Positions 1 to 7,732 of a stretch of DNA of 38,671 bases are shown in pieces. The position numbers were made by a program, and so were the translations under genes. Within the stretch, counting starts at the first letter, position 1. Every line of letters starts with the position of its first letter. The notes under the pieces were generated by a model. The model did no database searches. It saw only the letters and a list, made by a program, of their open reading frames with translations, and was not told the origin of the DNA. The stretch lies in contig JAUXOC010000061.1 of the NCBI GenBank assembly GCA_030682495.1, positions 1-38,671 on the forward strand, in the 5' to 3' direction. This DNA is from Alphaproteobacteria bacterium (lineage in GTDB: Bacteria > Pseudomonadota > Alphaproteobacteria > Micavibrionales > UBA2020).

Positions 1-231
1 GCGCATGACGCTGGCGGAAAAAGGCACCGAGCTTTCGCGCCCGTCAAAACCGACAACCCCTTTTTTCCCGCCACGGCGTTTGACCAGCGTGCCAAAAGCG
101 CGGCCGATGAAATAGCAATCTTCTTCGCGCAAGGTATCGCCCACCGTGCCGCGAATATCGTATTCGCGCAGGATGCCGGGGTTGATGGTATGGGTCTGCT
201 TTTGCGCGGCGCGGGCGTTCTCTGCGGTCAT
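1..231 (-). CDS. phosphomannomutase/phosphoglucomutase, N-terminal part
   Basis: The minus strand carries an open frame of 77 residues from an ATG at 231 that runs off the left edge. It contains LREYDIRG near residues 21-28, a GRAFGT motif (44-49) and GFDGRESS (61-68). These are the landmarks of domain 1 of the alpha-D-phosphohexomutase family (AlgC/ManB type), which interconverts hexose 6- and 1-phosphates for surface polysaccharide and nucleotide-sugar synthesis in the cytoplasm. The catalytic phosphoserine loop should follow just outside the window. The start is supported by an AGAGG Shine-Dalgarno a few bases upstream. It is transcribed away from the 188-aa gene. Family assignment is strong; substrate preference (mannose versus glucose) cannot be decided from this fragment. 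Confidence 0.88.
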   Translation of the reverse strand, partial: MTAENARAAQKQTHTINPGILREYDIRGTVGDTLREEDCYFIGRAFGTLVKRRGGKKGVVGFDGRESSVPFSASVMR

Positions 232-349
232 GGAACCTCTTTATTCATAATGTGCCATTCGGTTTCAGCCTTAGTATTATCCCCGAGCGCGATGAAAGCA
301 CAAGCCGGAAGGCGGCGGCAGCCGCTTGAAAATGCCTATGGTTTTCATA

Positions 350-378
350 TTGACCCCGCACTACGATATGGCTAATAT
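350..378 (+). promoter_or_regulatory. sigma70-type promoter giving a probable leaderless mRNA
   Basis: TTGACC at 350-355, a 17-base spacer and TAATAT at 373-378 form a good housekeeping promoter. The ATG of the next gene is at 387, only 8 bases after the -10 box, so the expected transcription start (about 384-387) coincides with the start codon. No Shine-Dalgarno is present between -10 and ATG. Confidence 0.7.
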
Positions 379-386
379 CACCTATC

Positions 387-953
387 ATGAAAAAACTGAC
401 GCCTGAACAAATCCGCGACGAATTTAACGCGCGCAAGGAAAAATTCTCCCAGTGGGGCGAAGAGACCGGATTCAACGCAGCCCTGCAAGGCATCAGCACC
501 GCCCTTGCCGATTTACGCGCCGGCGGCATCGACGTCTCGCTGGAGATTCTCGGTGACTCCTCCCAGCAAGCTTTTGCCTTGCGGCCAGATGTGTCCGTCA
601 CCTCGCCCATTTCCGGCGTCCTGCGCATCAACCATATTCACCGTTTGTTTTCGATCACCGTCAGGGAAAGCGATAAACCCTGTCTAAAGGTATCGCTGTC
701 GGATTTTGACATTCGCTATCAAGGCGCGCATGGGGAAATCAAAGAGGGCAAGCTGCGCAACGTCATTCGCACAAAAACCTATGATTTCAAGAAAGACCCC
801 GACGCGCTGGTCAAATTCCAGCAGGAAATTATCCAGTTCAGCGCCCGCAATGCCGTTGTGGCTGAAAACGATGTCGCAAATGCTTTTGACACCGGCATCA
901 GCACGAAAAAGCCTGCGCTAAAATCCGCTTTGAAAAAACCGGCAAATGGTTAA
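387..953 (+). CDS. uncharacterised 188-aa cytoplasmic protein
   Basis: I do not recognise this family. The frame is intact, has alphaproteobacterial-looking codon use and sits directly behind a good promoter, so it is probably real. The protein has no signal peptide or membrane segment. Residues 1-50 look helical. The middle (about 50-130) alternates short strands and ends in FDIRYQGAHGEIKEGKL, suggesting an alpha/beta domain. The C-terminal 20 residues are lysine-, alanine- and proline-rich and probably disordered. The ATG lies about where transcription should begin and lacks a Shine-Dalgarno, so translation is probably leaderless. It ends 9 bases before the methyltransferase gene and is likely co-transcribed with it and the M24 peptidase, but the context does not reveal a function. 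Confidence 0.7.
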   Translation: MKKLTPEQIRDEFNARKEKFSQWGEETGFNAALQGISTALADLRAGGIDVSLEILGDSSQQAFALRPDVSVTSPISGVLRINHIHRLFSITVRESDKPCLKVSLSDFDIRYQGAHGEIKEGKLRNVIRTKTYDFKKDPDALVKFQQEIIQFSARNAVVAENDVANAFDTGISTKKPALKSALKKPANG

Positions 954-962
954 ACTGCGCGC

Positions 963-1886
963 ATGAGCGTATCACCTGACAATTCCACCCCCTTTTCCGC
1001 CTATCTGGCCGCCGATGGGTTCACCGAAGATCTGCTGGCCGAGCTGGGTTCGCGCGTGCGCGACGTCTATGACCGGCTGGTGATTGCCGATGGTCCTGCC
1101 GTACATGCCGTCTGGGCAGAAAATATCTGGCGCAACCCGCAGTATATCGAAATTGAATCCATCGGTGACGCCGCAAAAAAACTGCGCGCCATCCAGCGCA
1201 GCTGGGCAAATTACGCTTTTGATTTTCACCGCCGCAGTAAACTGATTACGGAGAAACTGCCGCATATCTCGGGAAAGCCTCTTGTCTTCGGCACGCCCCT
1301 GCCGACATCGCCGCTCGGCTCCTGGACGCTGCTGCGCGATAACCTGATGCTGGCCAGCGCCGATTGTTCCAGCCCGATACCGAATGGCGCCTTTATCTTT
1401 GGCGAAGACAGGGAAGAGCCGCCCAACCGCGCCTATTTGAAACTGTGGGAATCTCTGACCCGCGCCGGACGCATGCCACAGGCAGGCGAAACCTGCCTCG
1501 ATCTCGGCGCCTCCCCCGGCGGCTGGACATGGGTTTTGCAAGGTTTGGGCGCAGAGGTCATCGCCGTTGACAAAGCGCCCCTCGCCCCGCATATCGCAGG
1601 CCTGCCAAATGTGCGCTATGTGCAGCAAAGCGCCTTCGCCCTGAAACCCGTCGAGATTGGCGCGGTTGACTGGCTGTTTTCGGATATCATCTGCTACCCT
1701 GAAAGGCTCTTGCGGCTGGTTTCCGAATGGAAGGCCTCCGGCCTTGTCAGAAACATGATTTGCACCATTAAATTTCAAGGCGAAACCGATTTCAAAACGA
1801 CAGAATCTTTCCTTGAAATCGCTGGATCGACCGCCTTCCACCTTTATAATAACAAGCACGAAATCACATGGATCTGTCTGGAGTAG
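963..1886 (+). CDS. RlmM/FtsJ-like 2'-O-ribose rRNA methyltransferase
   Basis: A 307-aa protein with a C-terminal Rossmann-fold methyltransferase domain. DLGASPGGW at about residues 180-188 is the SAM-binding motif I of the FtsJ/RrmJ class, followed by the acidic motif II (EVIAVDK). The catalytic tetrad of the class can be traced: an Asp in LFSDI (about 240), a Lys in TIKFQGE (about 270) and a Glu in HEITW near the C-terminus. The N-terminal ~150 residues would be the RNA-binding part, as in RlmM, which 2'-O-methylates a cytidine of 23S rRNA. RlmM proteins are usually somewhat longer, so target identity is inferred. The gene follows the 188-aa gene by 9 bases with only a weak Shine-Dalgarno and precedes the M24 peptidase by 3 bases. 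Confidence 0.75.
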   Translation: MSVSPDNSTPFSAYLAADGFTEDLLAELGSRVRDVYDRLVIADGPAVHAVWAENIWRNPQYIEIESIGDAAKKLRAIQRSWANYAFDFHRRSKLITEKLPHISGKPLVFGTPLPTSPLGSWTLLRDNLMLASADCSSPIPNGAFIFGEDREEPPNRAYLKLWESLTRAGRMPQAGETCLDLGASPGGWTWVLQGLGAEVIAVDKAPLAPHIAGLPNVRYVQQSAFALKPVEIGAVDWLFSDIICYPERLLRLVSEWKASGLVRNMICTIKFQGETDFKTTESFLEIAGSTAFHLYNNKHEITWICLE

Positions 1887-1889
1887 CGC

Positions 1890-3974
1890 ATGTCATACAA
1901 AGGCGATGAACATCTGGCGAAGCTGCTGGCTGCGGCTGGCGAAGATCGCAACCTTGGCACAATCAAAAAAATCCTCTCCGGCATCAACGCCGCGCCCGAT
2001 GACCTTGGCGAGCCGCTGCGCTGGACAAAACTTTTCAAAACCGGCGACGATGCCGAAGTGGTGGCGCAGCTCTCTGCCCTGCGCGAAACGCTGAAGCCCG
2101 CAGCCGAACCGACAGGCGGACGCCTTGCTGCCTTGCGTGCAGAAATGGCCAAACGCAATATCGACGGTTTTTTTATTCCGCGCGCCGATGAATTTCAGGG
2201 TGAATACGTGCCCGCGCGCGCCGAGCGTCTGGAATGGATCACCGGATTTACCGGCTCGGCCGGTTATGCAGTCGCACTGACCGACAAAGCGGCGTTTTTT
2301 ACCGATGGCCGCTATACGCTGCAAGCGCAGACGCAGGTCGATCAAAAAGATTTCGAGATTTGCAGCCTCTCCGAAGACCAGCCACCCGCGCCGACCATGA
2401 CGCCGGTGGAATGGATCGAGAAAAACCTGCCAAAAGACGCGCGTTTCGGCATCGACCCCTGGGTGCATACGCCGAACGACATCAAAAAAATCCGCGATGC
2501 CGTCGAGCGCGTGGACGGCACGCTGGTGCTGCTGGACGATAATCCGCTGGATGCCGCATGGACGGCGCAGCCGCCTGCCCCGCTGGCGCCCGTGGTGCCG
2601 CACCCGCTGCAATACGCGGGAAAAGCCTCGGACGTAAAACGGCAGGAACTTGCAAACGCGCTGACGGACGCGGGCGCAGATGCGCTGGCGATCACACTGC
2701 CCGAAGAAATCTGCTGGCTGCTCAATATCCGCGGCGGCGATGTGCCCTGCACGCCTTTTGCCTTGTCCTATGCGATTGCGCACAAGGACGGCACAGTGGA
2801 TTGGTTTATCGATGCCGAAAAGGTGACGGACGACACCCGCGCATGGGTTGGCACCGATGTGCATCTGCATCCGCTGGAGGCTTTTTCAGGCCATATCGAA
2901 AAACTGGCGCAGGACAGCAAAAAAATCTGGATCGACCCTGCCGCCGCCCCTGCAAAGCTTGAAGCCATCATTGAAGGCACCGGTGCCGCACCGCATATCG
3001 CGCGCAGCCCGCTACAATTGATGAAAGCCAAGAAAAACGACGTGGAAATTCAGGGCGCGATCAATGCCCATATCCGCGACGGCGTGGCTGTGGCGCGTTT
3101 CCTCTCCGCACTGAACGAACAAGGCGCTGCCGCCAAGCACGACGAGCTTTCTGCCACGCAGCTTTTGCAGGACATTCGCGCCGAGGGCGAGAATTTCCGC
3201 GGTCTCAGCTTCGATACCATTTCAGGATCGGGCGGCAACGGCGCGATTGTGCATTACCGCTCGAGCGAGACCACCAACCAGCCCCTGCTCTCCGGCCCTG
3301 TCTATCTGGTCGATAGCGGCGCGCAGTATCTGGACGGCACAACCGATATCACCCGCACCATCGCCGTCGATACCCCGACGCAGGAGATGAAAGAAAACTT
3401 CACCCGCGTCCTCAGGGGTCATATCGCCGTTGCGATGGCGATTTTCCCCGAAGGCACAACGGGCGACAAACTGGACGTGAAGGCACGCGCCGCACTCAAA
3501 GAAGTCGGGCTGGATTTTGCCCACGGCACCGGCCACGGCGTGGGCAGTTACCTGTCGGTACACGAAGGTCCCTGCGGTATTTCACCGCGCGCAACGAGTG
3601 TGCCGCTGGAGCCGGGCATGATTATCTCCAACGAACCCGGTTTTTACAAAGCGGGCGAATACGGCATCCGCATTGAAACGCTGGTGACGGTCATCGATAC
3701 CGGCAAGACGGACGAGAACGGCAAGAAACTGCTGGGCTTTAAAACCCTCACCCTCGCTCCGGTGGATCGCAACTTGATCGAACCCGCGCTGATGAGCGAT
3801 GACGAGCTGAAATGGCTCAACGACTATCACGCGGAGGTCGCCCGCACGCTGACGCCGCTGCTTGAAAAAGCCGACCCCAAGGCGGCCGGTTTCCTGAAAA
3901 AATCCACGCAGCCGATCGCAAAACCGGCGACACCATCTGCCAAGTCCAAGAAAATAAACGGATTTTTCATGTAA
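1890..3974 (+). CDS. Xaa-Pro aminopeptidase (M24B, aminopeptidase P type) with N-terminal extension
   Basis: A 694-aa cytosolic metallopeptidase that removes N-terminal residues preceding proline. Creatinase-like N-terminal domains occupy roughly residues 95-380, and the pita-bread catalytic domain roughly 390-650. The five metal ligands of the family are visible: Asp in YLVDSGAQY (about 475), Asp in GTTDITRT (about 486), His in GTGHGVGS (about 549), Glu in ISNEPGF (about 582) and Glu in IRIETLV (about 596). An active enzyme is therefore expected. The long three-domain form is normally about 600 residues. Here about 90 extra residues precede the usual start region (LAALRAEMAKRNIDGFFIPR), and the last 30 residues are a lysine/proline-rich tail. 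An internal start cannot be excluded, but the extension is in frame and begins 3 bases after the methyltransferase stop. Confidence 0.92.
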   Translation: MSYKGDEHLAKLLAAAGEDRNLGTIKKILSGINAAPDDLGEPLRWTKLFKTGDDAEVVAQLSALRETLKPAAEPTGGRLAALRAEMAKRNIDGFFIPRADEFQGEYVPARAERLEWITGFTGSAGYAVALTDKAAFFTDGRYTLQAQTQVDQKDFEICSLSEDQPPAPTMTPVEWIEKNLPKDARFGIDPWVHTPNDIKKIRDAVERVDGTLVLLDDNPLDAAWTAQPPAPLAPVVPHPLQYAGKASDVKRQELANALTDAGADALAITLPEEICWLLNIRGGDVPCTPFALSYAIAHKDGTVDWFIDAEKVTDDTRAWVGTDVHLHPLEAFSGHIEKLAQDSKKIWIDPAAAPAKLEAIIEGTGAAPHIARSPLQLMKAKKNDVEIQGAINAHIRDGVAVARFLSALNEQGAAAKHDELSATQLLQDIRAEGENFRGLSFDTISGSGGNGAIVHYRSSETTNQPLLSGPVYLVDSGAQYLDGTTDITRTIAVDTPTQEMKENFTRVLRGHIAVAMAIFPEGTTGDKLDVKARAALKEVGLDFAHGTGHGVGSYLSVHEGPCGISPRATSVPLEPGMIISNEPGFYKAGEYGIRIETLVTVIDTGKTDENGKKLLGFKTLTLAPVDRNLIEPALMSDDELKWLNDYHAEVARTLTPLLEKADPKAAGFLKKSTQPIAKPATPSAKSKKINGFFM

Positions 3975-3976
3975 GC

Positions 3977-3992
3977 GGTGGGTTGACCCACC
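3977..3992 (+). terminator. short hairpin with weak T-tract after M24 peptidase
   Basis: GGTGGG-TTGA-CCCACC is a perfect 6-bp stem directly after the peptidase stop codon, followed by CCTTTAAATTT. It may act as a weak intrinsic terminator. The same bases contain the TTGACC -35 box of the ankyrin promoter, so it could instead be an operator. Confidence 0.4.
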
Positions 3993-4011
3993 CCTTTAAA
4001 TTTGCCATATT
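3983..4011 (+). promoter_or_regulatory. putative promoter of the ankyrin gene
   Basis: TTGACC at 3983-3988, a 17-base spacer and CATATT at 4006-4011, 37 bases before the ankyrin ATG. The -35 box lies inside the GGTGGG/CCCACC inverted repeat. Confidence 0.45.
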
Positions 4012-4048
4012 CTAAGCAGCTCATACAAAACCGCTGCAAGGAATCGCC

Positions 4049-5179
4049 ATGGCGATGTTTCATTCCCGCAAAAAGCTGCTGCGCGCCATCCGCGAGGGTG
4101 ACGTAGCACTGGTGCGCGAACATCTGATGAATGCCGAACGACTGGACGAATGGCTGGGCGCCTTGAATGACGATGGCTTTCATGCGCTTCATATCGCCGT
4201 CGAGCATCGCCAGATCGCCCTTATCCCCCTGTTGATTGACCACGGTGCAGATGTCGATGTCCGTACGCGCAGTGGCCGCACGCCGCTGATGCTGGCCACA
4301 AAACACCACAGCACAGATCACGCCGATTTGCTGATCGCGCGCGGCGCAAACCCCAAGGCCGCAGACAACGACGGGCTTTCGGTTTTTGGCCATGCCGTTT
4401 ATCACCAGCGCACAGAAGTCGCGCGCCTGATGCTGGATCAAGGTGCTGAAATCGATGACGACAAATCGTTTATGCATGCCTGTTCCAACCGCGACGTTAA
4501 AACCATCGCCCTGCTGATCGAACGCGGCGCGAATACGAAGGTCGTGCAGGGTTCATACAACTATCACCCCGTGCATTACCTTGCGCAGCACGGCAGCGTC
4601 GAAGGTTTCAACGTGCTGCAGGCAGCGAACGGCATTGCCGATCTGGATGCGCGGCTGACGAGTGACGGCAATACCGCGCTGCATATGGCCGCCGTGAACG
4701 GCCATGTTGGCATGGTTGAAATCCTGCTGGCCGCCGGTGCGCGCCGCGATCTTGAAAACAACGAAGGCCTGACCGCCGAAGCCGCCGCGCTCAAAAAAGA
4801 CAAGCGGCATTGCGCCAAAGCCATCCGCGCCGCCGAAGACACCCGCCCCGTACAAAAGCCCGTCGCGCAGGAAGCACCGCAGGGCGCAGCAACGGACGAA
4901 AACTGGCTGCGTGTGGGTGCGCATAGCATCGCGCAGGTGCAAACTCTCGCACCGCTGAACCGCCGCATCACGCATCTGTTCAATTTCGAAAGCCGCGAGC
5001 GCATGACCATCTCGGAGAACCTCAAAACCGGTGCCGAGGTCACGTTGCCGCCGCAATCTTTTGACGATATCGACCGCGCCGCCATCGAAACCGCAGGGGC
5101 CGAGCTACAGCGTCAGGGGGGTACAGTCAACGACAACCTGCCCGGCAAGCCTGCCCTGCGCAAAACATCACAACCATAG
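4049..5179 (+). CDS. ankyrin-repeat protein (376 aa)
   Basis: Residues about 10-263 form consecutive ankyrin-type helix-turn-helix units. The clearest are HALHIAVEHRQ (45-55), RTPLMLATKHH (77-87) and NTALHMAAVNGHV (208-220), with typical LLIDHGAD, LLIARGA and LLAAGA ends. Intervening repeats are degenerate. The C-terminal ~110 residues (264-376) are non-repetitive and include a possible short beta segment (LFNFESRERMTISENL). There is no signal peptide or membrane segment, so a cytosolic protein-binding scaffold is likely. Ankyrin domains mediate protein contacts and do not by themselves indicate function. AAGGA lies 6 bases upstream of the ATG. The gene ends 6 bases from the convergent kinase-like gene. 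Confidence 0.85.
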   Translation: MAMFHSRKKLLRAIREGDVALVREHLMNAERLDEWLGALNDDGFHALHIAVEHRQIALIPLLIDHGADVDVRTRSGRTPLMLATKHHSTDHADLLIARGANPKAADNDGLSVFGHAVYHQRTEVARLMLDQGAEIDDDKSFMHACSNRDVKTIALLIERGANTKVVQGSYNYHPVHYLAQHGSVEGFNVLQAANGIADLDARLTSDGNTALHMAAVNGHVGMVEILLAAGARRDLENNEGLTAEAAALKKDKRHCAKAIRAAEDTRPVQKPVAQEAPQGAATDENWLRVGAHSIAQVQTLAPLNRRITHLFNFESRERMTISENLKTGAEVTLPPQSFDDIDRAAIETAGAELQRQGGTVNDNLPGKPALRKTSQP

Positions 5180-5185
5180 AAAACG

Positions 5186-5995
5186 TTAGGCTGACGCGCC
5201 GGACAGCACGCGCCGCAAAGCCGTGAAAAGACCGGTTTGTGACGATAACTGCGGCAAGGCCGGCAGCAGCGGCGCGAGATCACCCTCAGAGAAGCCCTCA
5301 GCCGCAGAAACCTCCGCCATAAATGCGATCCAGTCCGCATATTCCGTTTTCAGATTTTCCGGCATGAATTTCCACGTGCTTTCCAGCAGGCGCAGATAAT
5401 CATAGAGCCTTGCTGCGGCTGCGCTGATATGCGGCGCGGGCAGGTATTCAAAATCAACAAAGACGATCTGCGTCAGCTTGTCATCCGCCAGCGTATTGGC
5501 CAGCGATGCATCGGCATGCACCACACCGAGCGCATGCAGGCGTTGCAGCGCCGCGCTGGTGGCCATGACCAGCCGCCACGCCTGATCGCCCTGCGCCAAA
5601 AGAGCATCATGCAGCGGCGATAAGGGCAGATAGGCGCAGCACAGCGCGTCTTTATCCTGCCAGAGCGGCTGCGGCGTCAGGCCTGCAGCGCTACCTGCCT
5701 GATAAGCCGCCGCCTCGCGTCCCGCACGCTCCGGTTCAATCACAGAGATAAACGGCATATCCGGCGCAGGCGTCTTGCGGCGCCGGTACGGATTGACCAG
5801 CCGCAGCATGCCCAGTGTGCGGCCCTCTGCCCTGACCTTGTAAATACTGTCATGGCCGCGGCTGCCGGACAAAACCAGATCCGGCACCGCAGGCAAGCCA
5901 AAATGCGTCTGGAGTGTGCGCGCCACGATGCGGCGGCGCGGCGCAATTTTGATTTCGCCGCGAATACGGGCATAGGCGCGCTTCAGCGCCCTCAC
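5186..5995 (-). CDS. protein-kinase-fold (LPS/Kdo or APH kinase-like) protein, GTG start
   Basis: This 269-aa protein has the catalytic loop of the kinase/aminoglycoside-phosphotransferase superfamily: HADASLANTL (160-169, with H160, D162 and N167), followed by FVDFEYLP with D181 in the metal-binding DFG position. A helix-C-like EREAAAY stretch with Glu lies near 89-98. The usual VAIK lysine is not obvious (GMLRLVN at 62-68 has Arg), so nucleotide binding may be atypical. It most resembles small lipopolysaccharide-core or phosphotransferase kinases acting on small molecules or sugars. The GTG start overlaps the TGA of the upstream 361-aa gene (GTGA), implying translational coupling and a shared pathway. 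Substrate unknown; the family call is an inference from motifs. Confidence 0.75.
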   Translation of the reverse strand: MRALKRAYARIRGEIKIAPRRRIVARTLQTHFGLPAVPDLVLSGSRGHDSIYKVRAEGRTLGMLRLVNPYRRRKTPAPDMPFISVIEPERAGREAAAYQAGSAAGLTPQPLWQDKDALCCAYLPLSPLHDALLAQGDQAWRLVMATSAALQRLHALGVVHADASLANTLADDKLTQIVFVDFEYLPAPHISAAAARLYDYLRLLESTWKFMPENLKTEYADWIAFMAEVSAAEGFSEGDLAPLLPALPQLSSQTGLFTALRRVLSGASA

Positions 5996-7077
5996 GATGA
6001 AATGCTCCGCAGCTCTTTCAGGCGCAGGAAAATATCTTCCTGCTCATGCGCCGAGAAAAACAGCGGAAAATGCCCCACGGCTTCCGCTTCGTTATCGGTC
6101 GAATGCAGCGGATTGGCCGAAGGCTTGCATTTCGTCGTTGTCCTGAACCACGTACGGAATTCGCGCTTCACGAATTGCCGGCTGTTGAAAACATAGGCCT
6201 GTATCTTGCGGTCTTCTTCCGTCGCTTCCTGTGGATGCGGGTCAAAAACCAGCACCACAATACGCGGGCGTCCGCCGCGCCGCCACTTGCCGCCGCGCAT
6301 CTTGCCGCTTTCCACCAATCGCGCGGCAAGTGGTATATCTTTGACCAAAATTGTTTTAAAATGCTCGCGCAACATATTGATAAGATTTGTATGCAGTCCC
6401 GTTTTGACCGAAATACCGCGGATCACAAACATATTCATCTCGCCGCTAAATTCGCGGAACAATTGCGCCATAAACATGCTCTTCACATCTTTCGCAAACT
6501 GCTTTTGCACATAGGCAACAAGAGTTTCGTACGTAGCATTGCATTCGTGTGCCCTGAGGTAGCCATGATAAGCAAAAAGAGTATCATCCAGATTTAAGCC
6601 CAGCTGAGACTTAAGCCATTCGATCTCTGCAAGATAGCGCGACCCATTTGAAAGCGTCGGATCATCCATGTGAATCCCCGAACTCTCTGTTTTTCTATAG
6701 CAGACATGATAGAGCAACGACAAAAGGTGGGACTGCGCATCCGGCACATAGAATAAACCGTTCCACTTATATCGATGGTCGAGAATTTTCCGTGACAGGC
6801 GCGGCGGAAAATAGAGAACGCCCATCTCTCCGCCGACAGTGGTTCCTTCCGGCGTATAAAAGTCAAACTCTACGCCCTGCTTCTTTTTATATGCGCCATA
6901 TTTTTTTTTAAGAACCGGCAAGGCGCGGTCTTCTACCAGCACATCAAATTCGGCTTTTTCAGGGATTTTAGGCCAATCCGCAGAAAAGTCGAGAAACCGT
7001 CTCAAAACTGCGTATTGGTAGCTGCTTTCATCCATAAACTGAAAAAAATCTACTATATCCGGAATGAACAGGCGCAA
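5992..7077 (-). CDS. unknown protein with NDPK-like C-terminal signature, TTG start
   Basis: A 361-aa protein I cannot assign by name. The N-terminal part contains EFDVLVEDRALPVLKKKYG (about 43-61), reminiscent of the acidic strand of nucleotidyltransferase-like folds, and a conserved-looking HLLSLLYHVCYRK stretch. The C-terminal ~150 residues follow the order of a nucleoside diphosphate kinase: an opening strand (MFVIRGISVK), a helix, IVVLVFDPHP, and NPLHSTDNEAEA at 322-333. The last matches the NDPK active-site pattern N-x2-H-[GA]-S-D-[GSA] with conservative changes and keeps the catalytic His (H325). The start is TTG at 7075-7077, preceded by GGGAGA at 7 bases; no ATG is available there. 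It overlaps the kinase-like gene by 4 bases. Probably a two-gene unit in cell-surface or small-molecule phosphorylation. Confidence 0.7.
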   Translation of the reverse strand: MRLFIPDIVDFFQFMDESSYQYAVLRRFLDFSADWPKIPEKAEFDVLVEDRALPVLKKKYGAYKKKQGVEFDFYTPEGTTVGGEMGVLYFPPRLSRKILDHRYKWNGLFYVPDAQSHLLSLLYHVCYRKTESSGIHMDDPTLSNGSRYLAEIEWLKSQLGLNLDDTLFAYHGYLRAHECNATYETLVAYVQKQFAKDVKSMFMAQLFREFSGEMNMFVIRGISVKTGLHTNLINMLREHFKTILVKDIPLAARLVESGKMRGGKWRRGGRPRIVVLVFDPHPQEATEEDRKIQAYVFNSRQFVKREFRTWFRTTTKCKPSANPLHSTDNEAEAVGHFPLFFSAHEQEDIFLRLKELRSISS

Positions 7078-7170
7078 CTAATCTCTCCCTGGTAAGTATT
7101 TCTGCAATTTTTCTTTTTTGTATCTCTGTCGACTGACAAAGTAAAGCAGCCAACCCGCCCGCGTAAAACG

Positions 7171-7206
7171 AAAAAACCCCCGGCGTCTCGCGCGGGGGCT
7201 TTTTTA
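7171..7206 (-). terminator. intrinsic terminator downstream of rpsU
   Basis: On the minus strand a GC-rich stem (GCCCCCGCG pairing with CGCCGGGGG around a short loop) is followed by TTTTTT. On the plus strand the same stem is followed by a T-run too. It lies about 30 bases after the rpsU stop codon. Confidence 0.8.
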
Positions 7207-7237
7207 TTTGGAATAGGTCATCAGAATTCTGATGATC

Positions 7238-7453
7238 TTATTCGCCGTCGCGCTCCTTGCGTTTGCGCTCCAGCTTGCGATAGCGACGCACTGCTTCCGA
7301 CTTCTCACGAGCTTTCTTTACAGAAGGCTTTTCGTAGTGGCGGCGCAGTTTCATCTCGCGGAACAGACCTTCACGCTGCATCTTTTTCTTAAGTGCGCGC
7401 AGAGCCTGATCGACGTTATTATCGCGTACGATGACCTGTACGATGGTAATCAC
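7238..7453 (-). CDS. rpsU: 30S ribosomal protein bS21, start codon uncertain
   Basis: [20 protein letters not shown] and the following [19 protein letters not shown] are diagnostic of bS21, a small basic protein of the 30S platform needed for initiation. The tail is rich in Arg/Lys. No ATG exists at the expected N-terminus. I give GTG at 7453 (V-I-T-I-V-Q-V, 71 aa) as the conventional choice. However, the sequence AAAGGGGTGAT, a near-match to the extended anti-Shine-Dalgarno complement, includes that GTG. The codon matching the usual family start position is ATC at 7442-7444, 8 bases after GGGG. An ATG at 7597 would add 51 unrelated residues and is unlikely. Transcribed alone and followed by a strong terminator. 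Confidence 0.9.
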   Translation of the reverse strand: MITIVQVIVRDNNVDQALRALKKKMQREGLFREMKLRRHYEKPSVKKAREKSEAVRRYRKLERKRKERDGE

Positions 7454-7470
7454 CCCTTTCCAAATAAAAT

Positions 7471-7497
7471 CTCGGACGACGGTTGTTTTCCGTCCGG
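7471..7497 (-). promoter_or_regulatory. hairpin in the rpsU leader
   Basis: On the minus strand CGGACG and CGTCCG form a 6-bp stem with a 12-base loop, followed by AGATTTTATTT and then the rpsU ribosome-binding site. It may be a leader structure or attenuator; function is inferred only from position. Confidence 0.35.
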
Positions 7498-7649
7498 CGG
7501 GGTATGATGTACCATAGGCTGTCTCTGAAAACAAAAGAAACTTGCCGCCGCTGGACAGCGCGCGCAGGTGCTGCGCCGCAACATACTGATTTTCCATGCT
7601 AATTTTGCAAAAATATATGCCTTATCGCAAATAAAGGCGGGAAATTAAG

Positions 7650-7678
7650 TTGCTCAAGCCCCTGTGCGACACTACTTT
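7650..7678 (+). promoter_or_regulatory. weak promoter candidate for the IOR gene
   Basis: TTGCTC at 7650-7655 and TACTTT at 7673-7678 with a 17-base spacer, about 55 bases before the ATG at 7733. Both boxes are only partial matches to consensus. Confidence 0.35.
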
Positions 7679-7732
7679 AATCGTGTCTGCAAGAATCAAC
7701 CATCCGCCATCGCCACAGGGGAGAGACGCGCC

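Noticed and set aside
7659-7721. CCCCTGTG/CACAGGGG inverted repeat before the IOR gene
   Set aside because: The left arm would lie upstream of the likely transcription start, so it cannot fold with the ribosome-binding site; only a weak operator idea remains.
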